Source of the DNA: Clusia tigrina
Taxonomy: Eukaryota > Arthropoda > Insecta > Diptera > Clusiidae
DNA length: 64,000 nt
Reading direction: 5' to 3'
Assembly: GCA_920105625.2 (NCBI GenBank)
Contig: OV050031.1
Location: 76,951,995-77,015,994 of the forward strand
In this document: piece by piece, positions 25,194-36,614 of the stretch
Layout: every line of letters begins with the position of its first letter
How positions within the stretch are numbered: the first letter of the stretch is position 1
Program-made: the position numbers and the translations under genes
The notes under the pieces: generated by a model
The model's input: only the letters and a program-made list of their open reading frames with translations
Told to the model about the DNA's origin: nothing
The model's database searches: none

Positions 25194-26979
25194 AATCGAC
25201 AGCGGCAGCTACTGAGACGCCTACAGAGAAGCTGACAGAGGTTGCGACGCCGACTGAGGCAGATAGGGGTAGATAGAGGCATAGAGAAGGCAGCTGACCC
25301 CCGAATCGACAGCGGCAGCGACTGAGACGCCTAGAGACGCTGACAGAGGCTGCGACGCCAACTGAGGTAGAAAGGGGTAGATATAGGCATAGAGAAGGCA
25401 GCAGACCCCTAATCGACAGCGACTGAGACGCCTACAGCGACGCCGATTGAGACGCCGACTGAGGCAGATAGGCGTATATACAGGCATAGAGAAAGCAGCA
25501 GACCCCCCAATCGACAGCGGCAGCTACTGAGACGCCTACAGAGATTCTGACAGAGGCTGCGACGACGACTGAGATATCCACTGAGCCAGATAGGGGTAGA
25601 TATTGGCATAGAGACGGCAGCAGACCCCCCATCGACAGCGGCAGTGACTGAGACGCCTACAGAGTCGCTGACAGGAGACGCCGACTGAGACTCCGACTGA
25701 GACGCCGACTGAGACGGATAGGGGTATATATAGGCATAGAGAAGGCAGCAGACCTCCAATCGACAGCGGTATCGACTGAGACGCCTACAGAGACGCTGAC
25801 AAAGACTGCGACGCCGACTGAGACGCCGACTGAGGCAGATAAGGGTAGATATAGGCATAGAGAGGGCAGCAGACTCCCCAATCGACAGCGGCAGCGACTG
25901 AAATGTCTACAGAGACGCTGACAGAGGCTGCGACGCCGACTGAGACGCCGACTGAGGCAGAAGGGGGTAGATATAGGCATAGAGATGGCAGCAGACCCCA
26001 CAATTGACTGCGGCAGCGACTGAGACGCCTACAGAGACACTGACAGAAGCTTCGATGCCGACTGAGACGCCAACTGAAGCAGATAGGGGTAAATATAGGC
26101 ATAGAGAAGTTAGCAGACCCCCCAATCAACAGCGGCAGCTACTGAGACGCCTACAGAGACGCTGACTGAGGCTGCGACGCCGACTGAGGCAGATAGGGGC
26201 AGATATAGGCGGAGAGAATGCAGCTGACCCCCCAATCGACAGCGACTGAGACGCCTACAGCGACGCCGACTGAGACGGCGAGTAAGGCAGATAGCCTTAG
26301 ATGCAGGCATAGAGAAGGCAGCAGACCCCCCCAATCAACAGCGGCAGCTACTGAGACGCCTACAGAGACGCTGACTCAGGCTGCGACGCCGACTGAGGCA
26401 GATAGTGGTAGATATAGGCATAGAGAAAGTAGCAGACCCCCCCAATGGAGAGCGGCAGCGACTGAGACGCCTACAGAGACGCTGACAGAGGCTGAGATGC
26501 CGACTGAGACGCCGACTGAGGCAGATAGGGGTAGATATAGGCATAGAGAAGGCAGCAGACCCCCCCAATCGACAGCGGCATCGACTGAGACGCCAACAGA
26601 AATGCTGACAGAGGCTGCGAAGCCGAATGCGACGCCGACAGAGACACCGACTGAGACGCCGACTAAGACGCCGACTGAGACGCCAACTGAGACGCCGACT
26701 GAGACGCCGACTGAGGCAGATAGGCGTAGATGCAGGCGTAGATGCGGCATCGCCTGAGACGCGTACAGAGAAGCTGAAAGAGGCTGCGACGCCGACTGAG
26801 ATGCCGCCTGAGGCAGATAGGCGTAGATGCAGGCATAGAGAAGGCAGCAGACCCACCAATCGACAGCGGCATCGCCTGAAACGCGTACAGAGACGCTGAG
26901 AGAGGCTGCGACGCCGACTGAGACGCCGACTGAGGCAGATAGGGGTAGATATAGGCATAGAGAAGGAAGCAGACCCCCC
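25194..26979 (+). repeat. Copy B of the 1893 bp unit
   Basis: Follows copy A directly. It lacks one 122 bp monomer relative to A, the join being near 26190, where CTGACTGAGG runs into the GGCGGAGAGAATGC monomer. A second deletion near 26715-26757 fuses TAGATGCAGGCGTAGATG directly to CGGCATCGCC. It ends where the next unit (26981) starts. Confidence 0.9.
26629..26712 (+). repeat. 12-mer expansion, 7 units (copy of 24817-24900)
   Basis: Same unit order as 24817-24900 at 1812 bp spacing. The following right half is damaged by the deletion near 26715-26757. Confidence 0.93.
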
Positions 26980-26980
26980 A

Positions 26981-28786
26981 AATCGACAGCGGCAGCGACT
27001 GAGACGCCTACAGAGAAGCTAACAGAGGCTGCGACTCCGACTGAGACGCAAACTGAGGCAGATAGGGGTACATATAGGCATAGAGAAGACAGCAGACCCC
27101 CCAATCGACAGCGGCAACGACTGAGACGCCTACAGGGACGCTGACAGAGACTGCGACGCTCACTGAGACGCCGACTGAGGCAGAAGCAGCAGACCCCCAA
27201 ATCGACAGCGACTGAGACGCCTACAGCGACGCTGACAGAAGCTGCGACGCCGACTGAGACGCCGACTGAGGCAGATAGGGCAGATATAGTCATAGAGAAG
27301 GCAGCAGAACCCTCAATCGACTGCGACTGAGACGCCTACAGCGACTGAGACGCCTACTGCGACGCTGACAGAGACTGCGACGCCGACTGAGACGCCGAGT
27401 GAGGCAGATAGGCGTAGATGCAGGCATAGAGAAGGCAGCAGACCCAGCAATCGACCGCGGCATCGCCTGAAACGCGTCAGAGACGCTGAAAGAGGCTGCG
27501 ACGCCGCCTGAGACGCCGACTGAGGCAGATAGGGGTAGATATAGGCATAGAGAAGGCAGCAGGCCCCCCAATGGAGAGCGGCAGCGACTGAGACGCCTAC
27601 AGAGACGCTGACAGAGGTTGCGATGCCGACTGAGACGCCGACTGAGGCAGATAGGCGTAGATGCAGGCATAGAGAAGGCAGCAGACCCACCAATCGACTG
27701 CGGCATTGCCTGAGACGCGTACAGAGACGCTGACAGAGGCTGGGACGCCGACTGATGCAGATAGGGGTAGATAAAGGCATAGAGAAGGCAGCAGACCTCC
27801 CCAATCGACAGCGGCATCGACTGAGACGCCCACAGAAATGCTGACAGAGGCTGCGACACAGAATGAGACGTCGACTGAGACGCCGACTGAGACGCCGACT
27901 GAGGCAGATAGGGGTGGATATAGGTATAGAGAGGGCAGCAGACCCCCCAATCGACAGCGGCAGCGACTGAGATGCCTACAGAGACGCTCACAGAGGCTGC
28001 GACGCCGACTGAGGCGCCAACTGAATTAGATAGGGGCAGATATAGGCATAGAGACGACAGCACACCCCCAATGGACAGCGGCAGCGACTGAGACGCCTAC
28101 AGAGATGCTGACAAGAGGCTGCGACTCCGACTGAGACGCCGACTGAGGTAGATTGGGGTAGATATAGGCATAGAGAAGGCAGCAAACCCCCCCCCCAATC
28201 GACAGCGGCAGCGACGGAGACACCTACAGAGATGCTGACAGAGGCTGCGACGCCGACTGAGACGCCGACTGATTACGATAGGTGTAGATATAGGCATAGA
28301 GCAGGCAGCAGACCCACCCAATCGACAACGGCAGCGACTGAGACGCCTACAGAGACGCTGACAGAGGCTGCGACGCAGACTGAAACGCCAACTGAGGCAG
28401 ATAGGGATAGATATAGGCATAGAGAAGGCAGCAGACCCCCCCCAATCGACAGCGACTGAGACGCCTACAGCGACGCCGACTGAGACGCCGACTGAGGCAG
28501 ATAGGCGTAGATACAGGCATAGAGAAGGCAGCAGACCCACCAATCGACAGCGGCATCGCCTGAGACGCGTACAGAGACGCTGAAAGATGCTGCGACGCCG
28601 ACTGAGACGCCGACTGAGGCAGATAGGGGTAGATATAATCATAGAGAGGGCAGCAGACCCCCCAATCGACAGCCGCAGCGACTGAGAATCCTACAGAGAC
28701 GCTGAGAGAGGCTGCGACGCCGACTGAGACGCCGACTGAGGCAGATAGGGGTAGATATAGGCATAGAGAAGGAAGCAGACCCCCCA
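26981..28786 (+). repeat. 1806 bp higher-order unit, copy A
   Basis: The boundary is the word GGAAGCAGACCCCCCAAATC, present just before 26981 and just before 28787. Copies A and B stay 1806 bp apart for over 1 kb, then 1801 bp apart after small indels near 28108 and in the C-run at 28187-28196 (10 C in A, 6 in B). The unit contains the AACCCTCAATCGACTGCG block with two 18-mers and a right half with ATTACGATAGGTG. Confidence 0.93.
28444..28541 (+). repeat. Example of the short (98 bp) monomer class
   Basis: This monomer lacks 6 bp in the GCGGCAGCG word and 18 bp between CCTACAG and CGACGCC, so it is 24 bp shorter than the 122 bp form. The deletions travel with a changed right half: AGGCGTAGATACAGG replaces the usual AGGGGTAGATATAGG. 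It is often followed by a CCCACC or CCACC ending instead of a C-run. The same linked set recurs, for example near 1628, 13216, 30247, 33613, 36889, 40428 and 43491, so it is an established monomer lineage and not a one-off deletion. Confidence 0.9.
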
Positions 28787-30487
28787 AATCGACAGCGGCA
28801 GCGACTGAGACGCCTACAGAGACGCTAACAGAGGCTGCGACTCCGACTGAGACGCAAACTGAGGCAGATAGGGGTACATATAGGCATAGAGAAGACAGCA
28901 GACCCCCCAATCGACAGCGGCAACGACTGAGACGCCTACAGGGACGCTGACAGAGACTGCGACGCTCACTGAGACGCCGACTGAGGCAGAAGCAGCAGAC
29001 CCCCAAATCGACAGCGACTGAGACGCCTACAGCGACGCTGACAGAAGCTGCGACGCCGACTGAGACGCCGACTGAGGCAGATAGGGCAGATATAGTCATA
29101 GAGAAGGCAGCAGAACCCTCAATCGACTGCGACTGAGACGCCTACAGCGACTGAGACGCCTACTGCGACGCTGACAGAGACTGCGACGCCGACTGAGACG
29201 CCGAGTGAGGCAGATAGGCGTAGATGCAGGCATAGAGAAGGCAGCAGACCCAGCAATCGACCGCGGCATCGCCTGAAACGCGTCAGAGACGCTGAAAGAG
29301 GCTGCGACGCCGCCTGAGACGCCGACTGAGGCAGATAGGGGTAGATATAGGCATAGAGAAGGCAGCAGACCCCCCAATGGAGAGCAGCAGCGACTGAGAC
29401 GCCTACAGAGACGCTGACAGAGGTTGCGATGCCGACTGAGACGCCGACTGAGGCAGATAGGCGTAGATGCAGGCATAGAGAAGGCAGCAGACCCACCAAT
29501 CGACTGCGGCATTGCCTGAGACGCGTACAGAGACGCTGACAGAGGCTGGGACGCCGACTGATGCAGATAGGGGTAGATAAAGGCATAGAGAAGGCAGCAG
29601 ACCTCCCCAATCGACAGCGGCATCGACTGAGACGCCCACAGAAATGCTGACAGAGGCTGCGACACAGAATGAGACGTCGACTGAGACGCCGACTGAGACG
29701 CCGACTGAGGCAGATAGGGGTAGATATAGGTATAGAGAGGGCAGCAGACCCCCCAATCGACAGCGGCAGCGACTGAGATGCCTACAGAGACGCTCACAGA
29801 GGCTGCGACGCCGACTGAGGCGCCAACTGAATTAGATAGGGGCAGATATAGGCATAGAGACGGCAGCACACCCCCAATGGACAGCGGCAGCGACTGAGAC
29901 GCCTACAGAGATGCTGACAGAGGCTGCGACTCCGACTGAGACGCCGACTGAGGTAGATTGGGGTAGATATAGGCATAGAGAAGGCAGCAAACCCCCCAAT
30001 CGACAGCGGCAGCGACGGAGACACCTACAGAGATGCTGACAGAGGCTGCGACGCCGACTGAGACGCCGACTGATTACGATAGGTGTAGATATAGGCATAG
30101 AGCAGGCAGCAGACCCACCCAATCGACAACGGCAGCGACTGAGACGCCTACAGAGACGCTGACAGAGGCTGCGACGCAGACTGAAACGCCAACTGAGGCA
30201 GATGGGGATAGATATAGGCATAGAGAAGGCAGCAGACCCCCCCCAATCGACAGCGACTGAGACGCCTACAGCGGCGCCGACTGAGACGCCGACTGAGGCA
30301 GATAGGCGTAGATACAGGCATAGAGAAGGCAGCAGACCCACCAATCGACAGCGGCATCGCCTGAGACGCGTACAGAGACGCTGAAAGATGCTGCGACGCC
30401 GACTGAGACGCCGACTGAGGCAGATAGGGGTAGATATAATCATAGAGAGGGCAGCAGACCCCCCAATCGACAGCCGCAGCGACTGAG
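28787..30487 (+). repeat. Copy B of the 1806 bp unit
   Basis: Near-identical to copy A with scattered single-base changes. It stops matching near 30487, where copy A turns into a CTGAGAATCC monomer that leads into copy B itself. Confidence 0.93.
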
Positions 30488-31720
30488 ACGCCTACAGAGA
30501 CGCTCACAGAGGCTGCGACGCCGACTGAGGCGCCAACTGAATTAGATAATGGTAGATATAGGCATAGAGACGGCAGCACACCCCCAATCGACAGCGGCAG
30601 CGACTGAGACGCCTACAGAGATGCTGACAGAGGCTGCGACTCCGACTGAGACGCCGACTGAGGTAGATAGGGGTAGATATAGGCATAGAGAAGGTAGCAG
30701 ACCACCCAATCGACAGCGGCAGCGACGGAGATGCCTACAGGGATGCTGACAGAGGCTGCGACGCCGACTGAGACGCCAACTGATTCAGATAGGGGTAGAT
30801 ATAGGCATAAAGCAGGCAGCAGATCCCCCCCAATCGACAGGGCAGCGACAGAGACGCCTACAGAGACGCTCACAGAGGCTGCGACGCCGACTGAGACGCC
30901 GACTGAGGCAGATAGGCGTAGATACAGGCATAGAGAAGGCAGCAGAAAACCCAATCGACTGCGGCAGCGACTGAGACGCCTACAGAGACGCTGACAGAGG
31001 CTGCGACGCCGACTGAGGCGGATAGGGGTAGATATAGGCATAGAGATGGCGCAGACCCCCCAATCAACAGCGGCAGCTACTGAGACGCCTACAGAGACGC
31101 CTACAGAGACGCTGACAGAGGCTGCCACGCCGACTGTGGCAGATAGGGGTAGATATAGGCATAGAGAAGGCAGCAGACCCCCCAATGGAGAGCGGCAGCG
31201 ACTGAGACGCCTACAGAGACGCTGACAGAGGCCGCGATGCCGACTGAGACGCCGACTGAAGCAGATAATGGTAGATATAGGCGGAGAGAATGCAGCAGAC
31301 CCCCCAATCGACAGCGACTGAGACGCCTACAGCGACGCCGACTAAGACGGCGACTAAGGCAGATAGGGGTAGATATAGGCATAGAGAAGGCAGCAGACCC
31401 CCCCAATCGACAGCGGCATCGACTGAGACGCCAACAGAAATGCTGACAGAGGCTGCGAAGCCGAATGAGACGCCGACTGAGACACCGACTGAGACGCCGA
31501 CTGAGACGCCGACTGAGACGCCAACTGAGACGCCGACTGAGACGCCGACTGAGGCAGATAGGCGTAGATGCAGGCATAGAAAAGGCAGCAGACCCACCAA
31601 TCGACAGCGGCATCGCCTGAGACGCGTACAGAGAAGCTGAAAGAGGCTGCGACGCCGACTGAGACGCCGACTGAGGCAGATAGGCGTAGATGCAGGCATA
31701 GAGTAGGCAGCAGACCCACC
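30488..31720 (+). repeat. Continuation block with copies at 33.9-34.6 and 37.5-38.4 kb
   Basis: The first part, with 29460-30487 before it, matches about 32840-34560 at a spacing near 3372 bp, with one monomer of difference at the end. About 30960-32160 matches 37550-38850, with one extra 122 bp monomer in the latter. It contains a 7-unit 12-mer expansion at 31467-31550. No gene is seen. Confidence 0.87.
31467..31550 (+). repeat. 12-mer expansion, 7 units
   Basis: Seven GAGACGCCGACT-type units in a CAGAAATGCTGAC monomer. The second unit is GAGACACCGACT and the fifth GAGACGCCAACT, matching 3610-3693 almost unit for unit although 28 kb away. Confidence 0.94.
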
Positions 31721-34664
31721 AATCGACAGCGGCATCGCCTTTAACGCCTACAGAGACGCTAACAGAGGCTGCGACTCCGACTGAGACGCAAACTGAGGCA
31801 GATAGGGGTACATATAGGCATAGAGAAGACAGCAGACCCCCCAATCGACAGCGGCAACGACTGAGACGCCTACAGGGACGCTGACAGAAACTGCGACGCC
31901 CACTGAGACGCCGACTGAGGCAGAAGCAGCAGACCCCCCAATCGACAGCGACTGAGATGCCTACAGCGACGTTGACAGAAGCTGCGACGCCGACTGAGGC
32001 AGATAGGGCAGATATAGGCATAGAGAAGGCAGCAGACCCCCCAATCGACAGCGGCAGCGACTGAGATGCCTAGAGAGACGCTGACAGAAGCTGCGATCCC
32101 GTCTGAGGCAGATAGGGCAGATATAGGCATAGAGAAGGCAGCAGAACCCTCAATCGACTGCGACTGAGACGCCTACAGCGACTGAGACGCCTACAGCGAC
32201 TGAGACGCCTACAGCGACTGAGACGCCTACTGCGACGCTGACAGAGGCTGCGAGCCGACCGAGACGCCGAGTGAGGCAGATAGGCGTAGTTGCAGGCATA
32301 GAGAAGGCAGCAGACCCACCAATCGACAGCGGCATCGCCTGAAACGCGTCAGAGACGCTGAAAGAAGCTGCGACGCCGACTGAGACGCCGACTGAGGCAG
32401 ATAGGGGTAGATATAGGCATAGAGAAGGGAGCAGACCCATCAAATCGACAGCGGTAGCGACTAAGACGCCTACAGAGACGCTAACAGAGGCTGCGACCCC
32501 GACTGAGGTAGATAGGGGTGTATATAGCTATAGAGAAGGCAGCAGACCCCCCAATCGACAGCGGCAACGACTGAGACGCCTACAGAGACGCTGACAGAGG
32601 CTACCACGCCGACTGAGGCAGACAGGGGTAGATATAGGCATAGAGAAGGCAGCAGACACCCCAATGGAGAGCGGCAGCGACTGAGACGCCTACAGAGACG
32701 ATGACAGAGGTTGCGATTCCGACTGAGACGCCGACTGAGGCAGATAGGGGTAGATATAGGCATAGAGAAGGCAGCAGACCCCCCAATCGACAGCTACTGA
32801 GACACCTACAGCGACGCCGACTGAGGCAGATAGGCGTAGATGCAGGCATAGAGAAAGCAGCAGACCCACCAATCGACTGCGGCATTGCCTGAGACGCGTA
32901 CAGAGACGCTCACAGAGGCTGGGACGCCGACTGAGGCAGATAGGGGTAGATAAAGGCATAGAGAAGGCAGCAGACCCCCCCAATCGACAGCGGCATCGAC
33001 TAAGACGCCCACAGAAATGCTGACAGAGGCTGCGACACAGAATGAGACGTCGACTGAGACGCCGACTGAGACGCCGACTGAGGCAGATAGGGGTAGATAT
33101 AGGTATAGAGAGGGCAGCAGACCCCCCAATCGACAGCGGCAGCGACTGAGACGCCTACAGAGACGCTCACAGAGGCTGCGACGCCGACTGAGGCGCCAAC
33201 TGAATTAGATAGGGGCAGATATAGGCATAGAGACGGCAGCACACCCCCAATGGACAGCGGCAGCGACTGAGACGCCTACAGAGATGCTGACAGAGGCTGC
33301 GACTCCGACTGAGACGCCGACTGAGGTAGATTGGGGTAGATATAGGCATAGAGAAGGCAGCAAACCCCCCAATCGACAGCGGCAGCGACGGAGACACCTA
33401 CAGAGATGCTGACAGAGGCTGCGACGCCGACTGAGACGCCGACTGATTACGATAGGGGTAGATATAGGCATAGAGCAGGCAGCAGACCCACCCAATCGAC
33501 AACGGCAGCGACTGAGACGCCTACAGAGACGCTGACAGAGGCTGCGACGTCGACTGAGACGCCAACTGAGGCAGATGGGGATAGATATAGGCATAGAGAA
33601 GGCAGCAGACCCCCCAATCATCAGCGACTGAGACGCCTACAGCGACGCCGACTGAGACGCCGACTGAGGCAGATAGGCGTAGATACAGGCATAGAGAAGG
33701 CAGCAGACCCACCAATCGACAGCGGCATCGCCTGAGACGCGTACAGAGACGCTGAAAGATGCTGCGACGCCGACTGAGACGCCGACTGAGGCAGATAGGG
33801 GTAGATATAATCATAGAGAGGGCAGCAGACCCCCCAATCGACAGCCGCAGCGACTGAGACGCCTACAGAGACGCTCACAGAGGCTGCGACGCCGACTGAG
33901 GCGCCAACTGAATTAGATAATGGTAGATATAGGCATAGAGACGGCAGCACACCCCCAATCGACAGCGGCAGCGACTGAGACGCCTACAGAGATGCTGACA
34001 GAGGCTGCGACTCCGACTGAGACGCCGACTGAGGTAGATAGGGGTAGATATAGGCATAGAGAAGGTAGCAGACCACCCAATCGACAGCGGCAGCGACGGA
34101 GATGCCTACAGGGATGCTGACAGAGGCTGCGACGCCGACTGAGACGCCAACTGATTCAGATAGGGGTAGATATAGGCATAAAGCAGGCAGCAGATCCCCC
34201 CCAATCGACAGGGCAGCGACAGAGACGCCTACAGAGACGCTCACAGAGGCTGCGACGCCGACTGAGACGCCGACTGAGGCAGATAGGCGTAGATACAGGC
34301 ATAGAGAAGGCAGCAGACCCCCCCATCGATAGCGCCATCGACTGAGACGCGTACAGAGACGCTGACAGAGGCTGCGATGCCGACTGAGACGCCGACTGAG
34401 GCAGAAGGGGGTAGATATAGGTATATAGATGGCAGCAGACAACCCAATCGACTGCGGCAGCGACTGAGACGCCTACAGAGACGCTGACAGAGGCTGCGAC
34501 GCCGACTGAGGCGGATAGGGGTAGATATAGGCATAGAGATGGCGCAGACCCCCCAATCAACAGCGGCAGCTACTGAGACGCCTACAGAGACGCTGACAGA
34601 GGCTGCCACGCCGACTGTGGCAGATAGGGGTAGATATAGGCATAGAGAAGGCAGCAGACCCACC
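31721..34664 (+). repeat. 2944 bp higher-order unit, copy A
   Basis: It starts at a hybrid monomer with the otherwise unseen word GCATCGCCTTTAACGCCTAC, which recurs exactly 2944 bp later. Spacing drops to 2942 bp after a 2 bp loss in copy B (GATATGCATAG near 34957) and to 2924 bp after copy B loses one 18-mer. It then stays at 2924 bp for more than 1.4 kb. Confidence 0.94.
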
Positions 34665-36614
34665 AATCGACAGCGGCATCGCCTTTAACGCCTACAGAGA
34701 CGCTAACAGAGGCTGCGACTCCGACTGAGACGCAAACTGAGGCAGATAGGGGTACATATAGGCATAGAGAAGACAGCAGACCCCCCAATCGACTGCGGCA
34801 ACGACTGAGACGCCTACAGGGACGCTGACAGAAACTGCGACGCCCACTGAGACGCCGACTGAGGCAGAAGCAGCAGACCCCCCAATCGACAGCGACTGAG
34901 ACGCCTACAGCGACGTTGACAGAAGCTGCGACGCCGACTGAGGCAGATAGGGCAGATATGCATAGAGAAGGCAGCAGACCCCCCAATCGACAGCGGCAGC
35001 GACTGAGATGCCTAGAGAGACGCTGACAGAAGCTGCGATCCCGTCTGAGGCAGATAGGGCAGATATAGGCATAGAGAAGGCAGCAGAACCCTCAATCGAC
35101 TGCGACTGAGACGCCTACAGCGACTGAGACGCCTACAGCGACTGAGACGCCTACTGCGACGCTGACAGAGGCTGCGAGCCGACCGAGACGCCGAGTGAGG
35201 CAGATAGGCGTAGTTGCAGGCATAGAGAAGGCAGCAGACCCACCAATCGACAGCGGCATCGCCTGAAACGCGTCAGAGACGCTGAAAGAAGCTGCGACGC
35301 CGACTGAGACGCCGACTGAGGCAGATAGGGGTAGATATAGGCATAGAGAAGGGAGCAGACCCATCAAATCGACAGCGGTAGCGACTAAGACGCCTACAGA
35401 GACGCTAACAGAGGCTGCGACCCCGACTGAGGTAGATAGGGGTGTATATAGCTATAGAGAAGGCAGCAGACCCCCCAATCGACAGCGGCAACGACTGAGA
35501 CGCCTACAGAGACGCTGACAGAGGCTACCACGCCGACTGAGGCAGACAGGGGTAGATATAGGCATAGAGAAGGCAGCAGACACCCCAATGGAGAGCGGCA
35601 GCGACTGAGACGCCTACAGAGACGATGACAGAGGTTGCGATTCCGACTGAGACGCCGACTGAGGCAGATAGGGGTAGATATAGGCATAGAGAAGGCAGCA
35701 GACCCCCCAATCGACAGCTACTGAGACACCTACAGCGACGCCGACTGAGGCAGATAGGCGTAGATGCAGGCATAGAGAAAGCAGCAGACCCTCCAATCGA
35801 CTGCGGCATTGCCTGAGACGCGTACAGAGACGCTCACAGAGGCTGGGACGCCGACTGAGGCAGATAGGGGTAGATAAAGGCATAGAGAAGGCAGCAGACC
35901 CCCCCAATCGACAGCGGCATCGACTGAGACGCCCACAGAAATGCTGACAGAGGCTGCGACACAGAATGAGACGTCGACTGAGACGCCGACTGAGACGCCG
36001 ACTGAGGCAGATAGGGGTAGATATAGGTATAGAGAGGGCAGCAGACCCCCCAATCGACAGCGGCAGCGACTGAGACGCCTACAGAGACGCTCACAGAGGC
36101 TGCGACGCCGACTGAGGCGCCAACTGAATTAGATAGGGGCAGATATAGGCATAGAGACGGCAGCACACCCCCAATGGACAGCGGCAGCGACTGAGACGCC
36201 TACAGAGATGCTGACAGAGGCTGCGACTCCGACTGAGACGCCGACTGAGGTAGATTGGGGTAGATATAGGCATAGAGAAGGCAGCAAACCCCCCAATCGA
36301 CAGCGGCAGCGACGGAGACACCTACAGAGATGCTGACAGAGGCTGCGACGCCGACTGAGACGCCGACTGATTACGATAGGGGTAGATATAGGCATAGAGC
36401 AGGCAGCAGACCCACCCAATCGACAACGGCAGCGACTGAGACGCCTACAGAGACGCTGACAGAGGCTGCGACGCCGACTGAGACGCCAACTGAGGCAGAT
36501 GGGGATAGATATAGGCATAGAGAAGGCAGCAGACCCCCCAATCATCAGCGACTGAGACGCCTACAGCGACGCCGACTGAGACGCCGACTGAGGCAGATAG
36601 GCGTAGATACAGGC
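34665..36614 (+). repeat. Copy B of the 2944 bp unit (truncated)
   Basis: Matches 31721-33690, then leaves the path at a CAGGCCTAGAGAAAGC monomer. Differences from copy A are the 2 bp deletion, one fewer 18-mer (three instead of four near 35099) and a few substitutions. Confidence 0.93.
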
